Part shown: positions 49,676 through 57,222 of the stretch, in pieces
How positions within the stretch are numbered: position 1 is the stretch's first letter
How the letters are laid out: the number at the start of each line of letters is the position of its first letter
NCBI RefSeq assembly: GCF_900114495.1
Contig: NZ_FOZI01000001.1
Location: 1,011,469-1,075,468 of the forward strand
Length of the DNA: 64,000 bases
Direction: 5' to 3'
Source of the DNA: Dyella sp. OK004
GTDB lineage: Bacteria > Pseudomonadota > Gammaproteobacteria > Xanthomonadales > Rhodanobacteraceae
Notes under the pieces: model-generated
The model's input: the letters and a program-made list of their open reading frames with translations, nothing else
The model's database searches: none
What the model was told of the DNA's origin: nothing
Program-made: the position numbers and the translations under genes

Positions 49676-49942
49676 ATGTACGACCAGGAAATACAGCTCG
49701 CCCGCGAAGCGCTATGGCTGGTGCTGGTGCTGTCCGCGCCGCCGATCATCGCAGCAGCCATCGCCGGCCTGCTGGTGGCCTTTCTGCAGGCGGCCACGCA
49801 GATTCAGGAGCAGACCTTTCCCTACGCAGTGAAATTCATCGTGGTGGTGATCGCGCTGCTGGGCACTGCGGCCATGCTCGGCGGCACGCTGTATAAGTTC
49901 GCCGACCGCTTGTTCAGCGGGTTCCCCGGCATGCTGCATTGA
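49676..49942 (+). CDS. sctS: T3SS export gate protein SctS
   Basis: The protein (88 aa) of the FliQ/SctS family has two helices (LWLVLVLSAPPIIAAAIAGLLVAFLQAATQIQEQT, part), with the conserved QIQEQTFPYAVKF. It packs around SctR and SctT in the export gate. It is 9 bp from the sctR stop and 13 bp before sctT. Confidence 0.97.
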   Translation: MYDQEIQLAREALWLVLVLSAPPIIAAAIAGLLVAFLQAATQIQEQTFPYAVKFIVVVIALLGTAAMLGGTLYKFADRLFSGFPGMLH

Positions 49943-49955
49943 GCGCTGCGCCGCG

Positions 49956-50747
49956 ATGATGGTTTTTTCGATCGAGGCCCTCGGCAATCAACTCACCGGT
50001 ATCGCGCTGACGCTGCCGCGGATCGTCGCGGCCTTTCTGGTGCTGCCGTTGATGACGTCGGACACGGTACCTTCGCTGGTGCGCAACAGCTTCTACGTGA
50101 GCCTGGCGATCCTGGTTTATCCACTGGCCGCCGCGGCCAGCCCCAGTCTGACCGTGATGACTGGCAGCACCTGGATCATGGTGCTTGGCAAGGAATTTTT
50201 CCTTGGCCTGCTGATCGGCTTCTGCTTCGGCATGGTGTTCTGGGCACTGGGCGCAGCCGGCGCCGTGATGGACACCAAGGCTGGCGCCTCGATGGCGATG
50301 GACATGGATCCGATCGCCGGCCAGCAGAGCACGCTGACCAGCGTGTTCCTGATGCAGCTGGCGACCTGGCTGTTCATGGTGAGCGGTGCGTTCACCGTGT
50401 TTCTTGATCTGTTGATGTCGAGCTATGCGATCTGGCCGGTGGCGAGCATGCTGCCGCCGTTGAAAGCGGGCGGCATGAACTTCTTTGTCGGCCAGTTCAG
50501 CTATTTCATGACGGCGGTGCTGGTGCTGTCGGCGCCGGCGCTGGTGGTGATGTCGCTGGTGGATATCGCGCTGGGGCTGGTCAACCGTTACGCGCAACAG
50601 CTCAACGTGTTTGCGCTGGCGATGCCGATCAAAGCGTGGCTGTCGAGCTGGGTCTTGCTGCTGGCGCTGGGCGCGATGGTGGAAGTGGTGATGCGCAAGC
50701 TGTTTGAGAATCGTGGTTTGCTGCGGGCTTTGCAGCACATTCTCTGA
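49956..50747 (+). CDS. sctT: T3SS export gate protein SctT
   Basis: The protein (263 aa) of the FliR/SctT family has about six helices, with LPRIVAAFLVLPLMTSDTVPSLVRNS, GKEFFLGLLIGFCFGMVFWALGAAG and QQSTLTSVFLMQLATWLF. It completes the SctRST gate. Its stop faces the sctU stop, one base apart, so the sctQRST operon ends here. Confidence 0.96.
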   Translation: MMVFSIEALGNQLTGIALTLPRIVAAFLVLPLMTSDTVPSLVRNSFYVSLAILVYPLAAAASPSLTVMTGSTWIMVLGKEFFLGLLIGFCFGMVFWALGAAGAVMDTKAGASMAMDMDPIAGQQSTLTSVFLMQLATWLFMVSGAFTVFLDLLMSSYAIWPVASMLPPLKAGGMNFFVGQFSYFMTAVLVLSAPALVVMSLVDIALGLVNRYAQQLNVFALAMPIKAWLSSWVLLLALGAMVEVVMRKLFENRGLLRALQHIL

Positions 50748-50748
50748 G

Positions 50749-51822
50749 TCAGAGACCGTCGCGCGATTCGCGGATCGACTCCGCCCAACGCAGCAGTTCG
50801 GCCACGGCCTCGAAGAAATCGGACGGCAGGTAGTCGTCCACATCTACTTTCTCGTACAAGCTGCGTGCCAGGGTGACGTTGCGCATGATCGGCACGCCAG
50901 CCTCTTCGGCGGCCTGGCGGATCAGCGCGGCCTCGTGGTCCTCACCCTTGGCGACGATCACCGGCAGATCGTCCTCGCCTTGCTGATAGCGGATGGCAAT
51001 CGCCAGATGTGTGGGATTGGTTACCACCACACTGGCACTGCGCACACCGGCCAGCGTGTTTTGTTGCGACCACTCCTGATGCAGCTGGCGGCGACGGCCC
51101 TTGATCATTGGGTCGCCTTCGTTGTCCTTCAGCTCTTGCTTGATGTCGCGCCGGCTCATCTTCATTTTCTTGGTGAAGGCGAAGCGCTGATAGAACGCGT
51201 CGAGCACCGAGACGAAAAAGAACACGAAGATCACGCCCGCCGCCAGGCGCTTCACTGCGACCCAGTGCGCTTCGCCCAGCGCTTCCGGCGCGGCATACGG
51301 CAGCAGGACGAACTGGCCGATCAGCGCGAACAGCACCCACACGAACAGGCCGATCAGCAGGCCGCTCTTGGCGATGGCCTTGATCACCTCCACCAGGTTC
51401 TCTTGCGAGAACAGCCGCTTGATGCCTTCGGCCGGATTCATGCGGCTGGCATCGGGCTTGAGCTTCTTGGGTGCAAATACCGGCCCCACCTGCAGAAATT
51501 CCACCAATACGCCGATGGCGACGGCACCGAGCAGGAAGGGCAGGGTGAGCCACAGGAAGCCTTCCAGCGTGGCCAGGCCTACCGTATGCAGTGCCTGGCC
51601 AAATGGCTGATTGAGCCCGAGTAGGGCAGTGTCGAACAATCCGTTCAATCGAGCGCGGACCAGCGGCATGCCCATCATCAGCATCAGCAGCCAGGCCAGC
51701 ACTAATACCGTGCTGGTCAGCTCGCGGCTTTTGGGAACATCGCCTTCCTTGCGGGCGTCGCGCAGGCGCTTGGGGGTGGGTTTTTCAGTGCGGTCCCCGC
51801 TGTCCTTGTTCTGCCCGGCCAT
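50749..51822 (-). CDS. sctU: T3SS export switch protein SctU
   Basis: The protein (357 aa) has KTEKPTPKRLRDARKEGDVPKSRE-type basic N-terminus, four membrane helices, and the autocleavage motif NPTH (VVVTNPTHLAIAIRY). Cleavage between Asn and Pro allows the substrate switch together with SctP. The start MAGQNKDSGD is chosen; an upstream ATG at 51849 adds nine residues. Unlike the usual order, it is on the opposite strand from sctRST. Confidence 0.96.
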   Translation of the reverse strand: MAGQNKDSGDRTEKPTPKRLRDARKEGDVPKSRELTSTVLVLAWLLMLMMGMPLVRARLNGLFDTALLGLNQPFGQALHTVGLATLEGFLWLTLPFLLGAVAIGVLVEFLQVGPVFAPKKLKPDASRMNPAEGIKRLFSQENLVEVIKAIAKSGLLIGLFVWVLFALIGQFVLLPYAAPEALGEAHWVAVKRLAAGVIFVFFFVSVLDAFYQRFAFTKKMKMSRRDIKQELKDNEGDPMIKGRRRQLHQEWSQQNTLAGVRSASVVVTNPTHLAIAIRYQQGEDDLPVIVAKGEDHEAALIRQAAEEAGVPIMRNVTLARSLYEKVDVDDYLPSDFFEAVAELLRWAESIRESRDGL

Positions 51823-51925
51823 GAGTCGTTCGCCTGTGTACGCGGTCAACTCATGCTACGGCCATGCATTCGCCGTTCACCGTGACCCGGATGCCAGTGT
51901 GATCAAGCGCCGGGCATGCCACCAC

Positions 51926-51941
51926 CTAGGGAATTCCCCAG
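51926..51941. promoter_or_regulatory. Operator palindrome between sctU and the 83-aa gene
   Basis: CTAGGG-AATT-CCCCAG lies 61 bp before the ATG at 52003 and 103 bp before sctU on the other strand. A weaker copy, GCCGGG-CATG-CCACCA, has its centre exactly 17 bp to the left (51909-51924). TAGACT, 25 bp past the right edge, could be the -10 for the rightward gene. Confidence 0.6.
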
Positions 51942-52002
51942 CTGCTCCGATGCTTACGCGAGACCTAGACTGATGCCACGCATCGATCCGCCACCAGGTG
52001 CC

Positions 52003-52254
52003 ATGAACCTTTCCGAGCTACCGTCGACATCGCTGACGCCCTCCCTTGCAGGGATCGGTGCCGCGCACGCCCTCGCGGGCCAGGGCGGCTCGGCCCGACT
52101 GCAGGCGGCGCACGGCAATCAGTTGCTGGGTCTGGACGTATGGGCCGGCACCAGCGCGGCCGAACGCCTGCTCAGCCGCCCCGGTGCGGCCACCGGCCCG
52201 GCCGGCGCGCAACTCGAACAGGTGATCAGCCACATCCTCGCGCCGCTCGGCTGA
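52003..52254 (+). CDS. Small T3SS-linked protein of unknown function
   Basis: An 83-aa protein, Ala/Gly/Leu-rich, starting MNLSELPSTSLTPSLAGIG and ending LEQVISHILAPLG. It has no signal peptide or membrane helix. AGGTG precedes the ATG at 52003; an in-frame ATG at 51973 lacks a ribosome binding site. It is followed 28 bp later by another unknown gene and preceded by an operator palindrome. It may be a secreted subunit or a chaperone; I cannot place it in a family. Confidence 0.6.
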   Translation: MNLSELPSTSLTPSLAGIGAAHALAGQGGSARLQAAHGNQLLGLDVWAGTSAAERLLSRPGAATGPAGAQLEQVISHILAPLG

Positions 52255-52282
52255 GCCGGCGCGCTGCCGCTAAGCTCATGTC

Positions 52283-52954
52283 ATGAGCGCCCAACTGCAA
52301 CCGCTGGCCGAACCGCTGCTGGAGACCACCCGGCGACTGATCGGCGCGCTGCAGCAGGAGCCTTCCACCGATTTGCGGCTGGTGCTGGCAAAGCGGCTGG
52401 TGCGCCAGCTGGGCGACGAGGCCTATCCGGTATTCCTGAAGATCCTGTTGATCGTTGCCGAGAGCGAGGATCTGCCGGCCAAGCAACTGGTGGCCGACCT
52501 GCTCGCGGCCGCTGCGCAACGCATGGATCTGCCCAGCGGCCAACTGAGCGCGTGGGGCAGCTCGGCGCGCACAGAGAGCGAGGACGCGCCCGCCTTCAGC
52601 CCGATGAACCGGCGGCGCCTGCTTGGGCCGCTCGAATACCTCACGGTATGGCATTGCCAGCAGACGCAGCGCCCGATGCTGGAAGAAGCGCTTTACGCCG
52701 ACGCCATGCGCAAGCTGCTCACCCTGTTTGACCTCAATCCGCAGTTGCGCGCGCTATATGCCAGCAAGCTCGGCTCCGATGCGGGCGGTGAACTGGAAGG
52801 CACGTATACGCGTGATACCCGCGACATCCTGAGCCGGCTCGCACAACGTTGGCAGCGCGAAGACAGCACGCCGGACGACGTGGTGCGCGCGGCCTTGCGC
52901 GGCGATCTGCCCAGTGGCCCGGTGCCGCCGGGCTGGATCGTGCACCGGCTCTAA
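52283..52954 (+). CDS. Helical T3SS-linked protein of unknown function
   Basis: The protein (223 aa) is rich in helix-forming residues and lacks signal peptide or membrane helices. Segments such as AKRLVRQLGDEAYPVFLKILLIV and TYTRDTRDILSRLAQRW are well-formed amphipathic helices. It is placed after the 83-aa gene in the same orientation, so the two are likely cotranscribed. A divergent gatekeeper, sorting or chaperone protein is possible, but no motif supports a firm call. It ends 4 nt inside the convergent GNAT gene. Confidence 0.6.
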   Translation: MSAQLQPLAEPLLETTRRLIGALQQEPSTDLRLVLAKRLVRQLGDEAYPVFLKILLIVAESEDLPAKQLVADLLAAAAQRMDLPSGQLSAWGSSARTESEDAPAFSPMNRRRLLGPLEYLTVWHCQQTQRPMLEEALYADAMRKLLTLFDLNPQLRALYASKLGSDAGGELEGTYTRDTRDILSRLAQRWQREDSTPDDVVRAALRGDLPSGPVPPGWIVHRL

Positions 52955-53562
52955 GCGTGTTCGACGATGGCTTCGGCTGCGCCCCAGTGCGCCGCTTCCA
53001 GCTCGAAACGTCGCGCCTGATTGCCGCCGTAGTCGCGCAGGCCGGTTTCGCGAAAACCGATGCGCGCGAGAATACGCGCGACTACTTCGTTGTCGGGATG
53101 GAAATAACCGACCAGCTTGGGCAAACCCAGCACAGCGAAGGCATGCCGGCATAACAGACGACCACCCTCGATGGCATACCAGCGGCCCCAGGCTTCGGGC
53201 GTGAGGCGCACGCCGATCTCCACTTCGCCGGAGGTTTCTATCGGCATCAACGAGAAGGTGCCGAGGAATTCGCCATCGATCGAATCGGCGCGCCAGATAC
53301 CCAGCCCGCGATGCTTCTCGTAGATCTGATTGACCCACGCCACCAGCGCGGCCACCTCGATAAAGCGGGTGGGGCTGTCGTCCAGCAACAGTTGCTGCAC
53401 TTCGGCGTGAGCGTATAGACGGCTAAGCCAGGGAATGTCGCCGTAGGACAGCTGGCGCAGACGGATACGCCGGCTGCGCGCGACTTCTTCGCCCGATGCG
53501 TGAGTGCCGGCGGCGGCCCGGGGCCGCGCTGCCTGTGGTTGACGTTGCGCGGTTTCGCCCAT
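52951..53562 (-). CDS. GNAT acetyltransferase (RimJ/RimL-like) in the T3SS regulon
   Basis: The protein (203 aa) has a GNAT fold of the Acetyltransf_3 type: IRLRQLSYGDIPWLSRLY, GTFSLMPIETSGEVEIGVRLTPEAWGRWYAIEGGRLL (part), PKLVGYFHPDNEVVARILARIGFRE with the acetyl-CoA loop. The N-terminal 35 residues are polar and unlike the family, as in a secretion signal. The operator palindrome 57 bp upstream ties it to the T3SS. An effector or a protein-modifying accessory is possible. Confidence 0.78.
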   Translation of the reverse strand: MGETAQRQPQAARPRAAAGTHASGEEVARSRRIRLRQLSYGDIPWLSRLYAHAEVQQLLLDDSPTRFIEVAALVAWVNQIYEKHRGLGIWRADSIDGEFLGTFSLMPIETSGEVEIGVRLTPEAWGRWYAIEGGRLLCRHAFAVLGLPKLVGYFHPDNEVVARILARIGFRETGLRDYGGNQARRFELEAAHWGAAEAIVEHA

Positions 53563-53619
53563 GGCCGCAGTCCCGAGTCGCTTGTGACACTCTGGCCCGG
53601 CGTTCGCGCCATTGGCTAG

Positions 53620-53635
53620 CTGGGGATTTCCCTAG
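53620..53635 (-). promoter_or_regulatory. Operator palindrome upstream of the GNAT gene
   Basis: On the minus strand the site reads CTAGGG-AAAT-CCCCAG. It is single, and no clear -10 hexamer is seen at the usual offset. The gene on its other side (53662) ends toward it, so the GNAT gene is the only candidate target. Confidence 0.55.
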
Positions 53636-53661
53636 CTTTGCACCTGTGGTTTAGGAAAACC

Positions 53662-54447
53662 TCATTGCAGCGACACGAAACCCTGCTCGGTCATCTTCAC
53701 CGTGCGCAGATCAATGCCTAGTTTGCGCGTGGTGCTGTTGACGCCATCCTGCAGCTTGGCCAGCGCCATCTGGTCGCCCTTGCGCTCCAGCTCGTTGCGG
53801 GTCGCCGAGGCGATCATCGCGAGATAACCAAAGGTTTCGGACATCGATTGCTTTTGCGCATCCGTCATCGCGAGCAAGCGCGGGTTGCCGGCCAGGCCAG
53901 CCTGGATGCGCCGATGCAGCGCTTCTACGCCGGAGGGATAGCGCATGGCATCGCCGTTATTCACAACTTCCCACGAGAGCACGAGATACGCGGTCAGCAC
54001 ATCGGCCACGTTGTCGCTGGAATAGCCGTATTTGCCGAGCAGGCTGCGGAACTTGCCGATCACGTTGTCGCCCGCGAGCGAGCGCTGGAACGTCTGGGCT
54101 TTCGCCGCGTCGCCGCCTGAAAACGAGCGAGACACGTCCTGCAACACCTTTTCGCTCACCGCGCGGTCAGGCTGGAAACTCAGCTTGGCGACGGCGCTTG
54201 GCGGCGGTGCCGGCATATCCGCTGCCTGCGCCCGCATCGACGCATGGCTGGAGAAGCCGGGCAGCCCACTCGATACACGCCCGCGCGAGCGGTTCTCCGC
54301 CGCCTTGAGCACGGAGATAGTGCCGATATTGGTGAGGCCGACGTTCTGTACCGGCGAGATCGGCATGTCCATGCCTGAAAAATCCTGCGCGGCCAGCGGA
54401 GCGCTGAGCGCGAGCGAAAGCAGCAAGGTTCTCTTGAGCCAGATCAT
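53662..54447 (-). CDS. Exported protein, DUF6683-like
   Basis: The protein (261 aa) has a signal peptide (MIWLKRTLLLSLALSAPLAAQ). The mature part includes FGYLAMIASATRNELERKGD and LSWEVVNNGDAMRYPSGVEALHRRI, resembling DUF6683 proteins found in Lysobacterales; the family name is a by-eye match. The function is unknown. GGAG lies upstream of the ATG at 54447, and the gene follows the EspA-like gene by about 105 bp on the same strand, so it probably belongs to the same transcript. Confidence 0.68.
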   Translation of the reverse strand: MIWLKRTLLLSLALSAPLAAQDFSGMDMPISPVQNVGLTNIGTISVLKAAENRSRGRVSSGLPGFSSHASMRAQAADMPAPPPSAVAKLSFQPDRAVSEKVLQDVSRSFSGGDAAKAQTFQRSLAGDNVIGKFRSLLGKYGYSSDNVADVLTAYLVLSWEVVNNGDAMRYPSGVEALHRRIQAGLAGNPRLLAMTDAQKQSMSETFGYLAMIASATRNELERKGDQMALAKLQDGVNSTTRKLGIDLRTVKMTEQGFVSLQ

Positions 54448-54551
54448 TGCCTTTCTCCGGAAACGACTTTGGGCGGGCCACAACGCGGCCCGCCCATCGT
54501 GCATATCCTTGCCTGACGCAGCGTGAAGGCTGCGCCGTTCCTGCACCACGA

Positions 54552-55193
54552 TCACTGCTTGCGCGCGACCGTCGACAGGCCATCGCCGATGCTCTTGATG
54601 GCGGTGGAGATGGTATTCATCATCATGCCGAACTGCTGCGACAGGGTCTGGAATTCGGCCGAGGCTTTCGGATCCTTGCCGTCGAGATGGTTGGCCGCGT
54701 TGGTCATCTGATTGGCCAGCGAGTTGGCCTGCTTGCCCAGCGCGATGGCCATCGCCATCAACCAGCTGTTCTTGCCGCCCTTGGCCTGCACCGGGCCGTC
54801 CAGATCCACAGCGTTGTCCTTGGCGCTGTTGACGATCAGGTTGGCGAAGGTGTCCTGCAGATCGGCCTTGGCGCGATCGAGGTCACCGGTATAGGCGCCG
54901 TTCTGGCCCTGATGGTTGGCGAGGTTCAGTACCTGACTGGTGGCATTGCCGAGTTCATTGCTGCCCCAACCTTCCAACTGGGAAAAGCCTTCGTTCATGG
55001 CGCCGTTGAAAGCGCTCGAGGCCATGCTGCCGGCGTTATCGCCGAGCACCGAGGTGGCGGCCGAGGAGAAGGCGTCGCCGACCACCTGCGAGAACGCGGA
55101 CGAAGCGAGCAGCGACGCGCCGCCGGTGAAATAGGTGGAGACCGCGTTGACGGCCAGGCTCATGATCGAGTCAAAGTTGATTCCGTGCGACAT
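54552..55193 (-). CDS. EspA/SseB-like secreted filament or translocator protein
   Basis: The protein (213 aa) has no signal peptide and no strongly hydrophobic helix. The Ala/Ser/Asn-rich N-terminal half (VSTYFTGGASLLASSAFSQVV) precedes a helical C-terminus ending FGMMMNTISTAIKSIGDGLSTVARKQ (part). That end resembles the coiled-coil C-terminus of EspA/SseB proteins, which form the tip filament in some T3SSs. AGAGGT precedes the ATG at 55193; the longer frame to 55475 would cover the operator sites and is rejected. Two tandem operators lie upstream. The homology is tentative. Confidence 0.5.
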   Translation of the reverse strand: MSHGINFDSIMSLAVNAVSTYFTGGASLLASSAFSQVVGDAFSSAATSVLGDNAGSMASSAFNGAMNEGFSQLEGWGSNELGNATSQVLNLANHQGQNGAYTGDLDRAKADLQDTFANLIVNSAKDNAVDLDGPVQAKGGKNSWLMAMAIALGKQANSLANQMTNAANHLDGKDPKASAEFQTLSQQFGMMMNTISTAIKSIGDGLSTVARKQ

Positions 55194-55357
55194 GGCGATA
55201 CCTCTGCAATCGATGGGATGAGTGGTGGATGGCCCAACCGCCGCATCCCGGGATGCTTTGGTGGCCTCGCCCCGCGCAGTGGGAAATCCGTCTCCACGCA
55301 CTGCCGTAGCTTTCGGGCCGTGGCGTGGAGTATCCGCAGCCGGTCGCTGCCGGCCAG

Positions 55358-55390
55358 CTAGGTCGATCCCTAGGCTAGGGTTATCCCGAC
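55358..55390 (-). promoter_or_regulatory. Two tandem operator palindromes upstream of the EspA-like gene
   Basis: CTAGGT-CGAT-CCCTAG (55358-55373) and CTAGGG-TTAT-CCCGAC (55375-55390) have centres 17 bp apart. On the minus strand GATACT lies 24-29 bp past the lower edge (55334-55329), the same offset as CATACT at copy 1. The start point would lie about 130 nt before the ATG at 55193. Confidence 0.65.
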
Positions 55391-55445
55391 GTGGGTGATC
55401 GCACCTTTTGCCCGAATGCGGAGTTCTTGGCTGACTGAAATGCCT

Positions 55446-55486
55446 GTCAACCATGGTTGACACTGTGATAGTCAAAATTCACAGTG
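55446..55486 (+). promoter_or_regulatory. Palindromic operators of the toxin-antitoxin pair
   Basis: GTCAACCATGGTTGAC (55446-55461) is a perfect 16-bp palindrome. CACTGTGA (55461-55468) and TCACAGTG (55479-55486) form a second inverted repeat with a 10-bp spacer. TTGACA (55457-55462) inside the first could be a -35 element. Both are placed as expected for autoregulation by the antitoxin. Confidence 0.55.
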
Positions 55487-55496
55487 AGTCACGCTC

Positions 55497-55793
55497 GTGC
55501 TGGAGCTGGTCAAAAGCGAAACCTTCGACGCATGGATGCGTGCCCCCAAGGATCGCCGCGCCAAGGCACGCATCCAGATGCGGATTGATCGCCTGAGCCT
55601 TGGCAACCCGGGCCAGCATCGCTACCTGGCTTGCGGCATCAACGAGATGAAGATCGATCATGGCACTGGCTATCGGGTGTACTACACGATGCGCGGCAAC
55701 TGGCTGGTGATCCTGCTGTGCGGCGATGACCAGCGTTCTCAGCAAGCAGATATCGCCAACGCCGTACACATCGCCGAGGCTCTGGAGCATTGA
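55497..55793 (+). CDS. RelE/HigB-family toxin
   Basis: The protein (98 aa) has the HigB-like plan: TFDAWMRAPKDRRAKARIQMRIDRL, followed by GYRVYYTMRGNWLVILLCGDDQRSQ (part). Family members are ribosome-dependent mRNA endonucleases. It starts at a GTG with a weak ribosome binding site. It is followed by the antitoxin after 1 nt, the higBA order (toxin first). Confidence 0.85.
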   Translation: MLELVKSETFDAWMRAPKDRRAKARIQMRIDRLSLGNPGQHRYLACGINEMKIDHGTGYRVYYTMRGNWLVILLCGDDQRSQQADIANAVHIAEALEH

Positions 55794-55794
55794 A

Positions 55795-56094
55795 ATGGCA
55801 GCGAAGAAAGAGAAATTCAGCCGTTACGACACAACCGACTACCTCAATACTGAGGAAGACATCAAGGCCTATCTCGAGGCGTGCTCCGAAGAGAATGATC
55901 CAGCCCTGATGGCGGCCGCACTCGGTGCCGTGGCGCGCGCACGAAACATGAGTCAGCTGGCCCGCGATACCGGCCTTACGCGCGAAGGACTCTATAAAGC
56001 GCTATCGGCCGACGGAAATCCCAGCCTGGCCACTGCCATGAAGGTCGCCAATGCGCTCGGCTACCAATTGCGTCTGGTCCCGATGGGTCATTGA
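55795..56094 (+). CDS. HigA-like addiction-module antitoxin
   Basis: The protein (99 aa) has a C-terminal HTH with ARARNMSQLARDTGLTREGLYKALSADGNPSLATAMKVANALG (part), the HigA2/addiction-module antidote pattern. It neutralises the upstream toxin and probably represses the pair through the palindromes at 55446. The pair is a common passenger of accessory DNA. Confidence 0.87.
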   Translation: MAAKKEKFSRYDTTDYLNTEEDIKAYLEACSEENDPALMAAALGAVARARNMSQLARDTGLTREGLYKALSADGNPSLATAMKVANALGYQLRLVPMGH

Positions 56095-56346
56095 ATCGCT
56101 GGCTCGTCTGTCTGGTATCGCCATGCGCCGCGCGGATTCAACGGGATGGCGAGAGACGATATGAAAAGAGAATGGTGGCTAGAGGCGCCACCGAAGACTC
56201 CACACAATCTATTGATACAGATAGTTTTTGATTGATATCGCCGTGACAGGTACTCACTTTTGTACTCACAGGATGTACTTGAAGCTATGGGCAAGATCCA
56301 GGAGCACCTATTCGGCAGCCCAAAATGTGAGGGGCATTCGGAAAAA

Positions 56347-56619
56347 GGTAATTTAGGTAACCATGCTCTGAAGATCGCCTATTTCACCAATGTAAACATG
56401 CATTTATGCGACATGGCAAAAGGTAATTATTGGGTAATCAATAGGTAACTAATTACCTCTCTAAAAGGTAATCCTGAGCAATAAGTCGATCTAATAAAAT
56501 CAATGACTTACGCATAGATTACCTTTTGGGTTACCGCAGATTACCTTTGATAGGTAATCTTTATTCTAAATATAAACAACGCCTTATGCGCGAAAATGGC
56601 GTCGATTACCTGGATTACC
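56347..56619. repeat. Cluster of 13 GGTAA(T/C) hexamers
   Basis: GGTAAT or GGTAAC (or the complement) begins at 56347, 56356, 56422, 56433, 56444, 56452, 56467, 56518, 56530, 56540, 56553, 56605 and 56614. In the left half nearly all read on the plus strand; in the right half nearly all read on the minus strand. The stretch is much lower in GC than its neighbours. Iterons of a mobile element or multiple binding sites of one protein are possible. No gene longer than 62 codons covers it. Confidence 0.6.
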
Positions 56620-56639
56620 TTTTTCCTAGCCCCACCCTC

Positions 56640-57190
56640 CCATTGCCTGGAAACCCTCGCCGTACTGGCGCCCCAAGGGGGGTATGCGCGCGTCACTTTG
56701 CGTCGCCATCGATGTCCTTCTCCGGCTTACCCGTCGGCCATGCGGTCGACCGCGAGCGACCACTGAGGCTTGTGGATCAATGCGTCGAAATCGCCACAGA
56801 AAGGCTGCGCGGGTGCGGCGGGGGTAACCGCACGGCGGCGGTCGGCCGCGGCCTACATGGCTACGCGGCCACTACCGACTTCTTTCACGTCGCTGATTCG
56901 CCAATCTGTACCCCGCACGGCGAGTCAGGCCCACGGACCGGTGACCCGGGCGCCCCCACTGGGAAAATCAGTCCCCCTGATTGCCCATTGGCCCCCACAA
57001 GGGGCCATTCTTTGGTGCATTGCATTCTAGTGATGCGCGCTCTACCCATTAGTTTGACTGTGCGTGATCGCCTCGAAACCGCCACCCAAGCGGGTGCGGC
57101 ATGGGTAGCCGCGTGCGCAGCGGAGAGGAGCGCCTCCCATCACAAAGAGGCGCTTCGCCCGAGCATGAACACCTCGGGATACTTCACATC
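56640..57190. other. Gap without a recognisable gene
   Basis: The segment between the hexamer cluster and the RHS promoter has returned to high GC. I see no frame with convincing start, ribosome binding site and codon bias on either strand. Short stretches look like decayed phage or accessory coding sequence. A hairpin GGCCCCC-ACAA-GGGGCC lies near 56990. Confidence 0.4.
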
Positions 57191-57193
57191 TCC

Positions 57194-57222
57194 TTGACAT
57201 GGTTTCTGGAGAACCTTAATAG
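57194..57222 (+). promoter_or_regulatory. Predicted sigma-70 promoter upstream of the RHS genes
   Basis: TTGACA (57194-57199) matches the consensus -35 perfectly, and TAATAG (57217-57222) follows after exactly 17 bp. The predicted start lies about 330 bp before the RHS start codon, leaving a long leader in which I see no firm element. Confidence 0.6.

Noticed and set aside
53650-53665. TTTAGG-AAAA-CCTCAT as another operator
   Set aside because: Lacks the GGG/CCC cores, lies over the stop codon of the 53662 gene and is not in phase with the site at 53620.
56260-56448. 62-codon open frame on the plus strand through the left half of the hexamer cluster
   Set aside because: No ribosome binding site, no family resemblance and codon use unlike the neighbours; the repeats themselves better explain the stretch.
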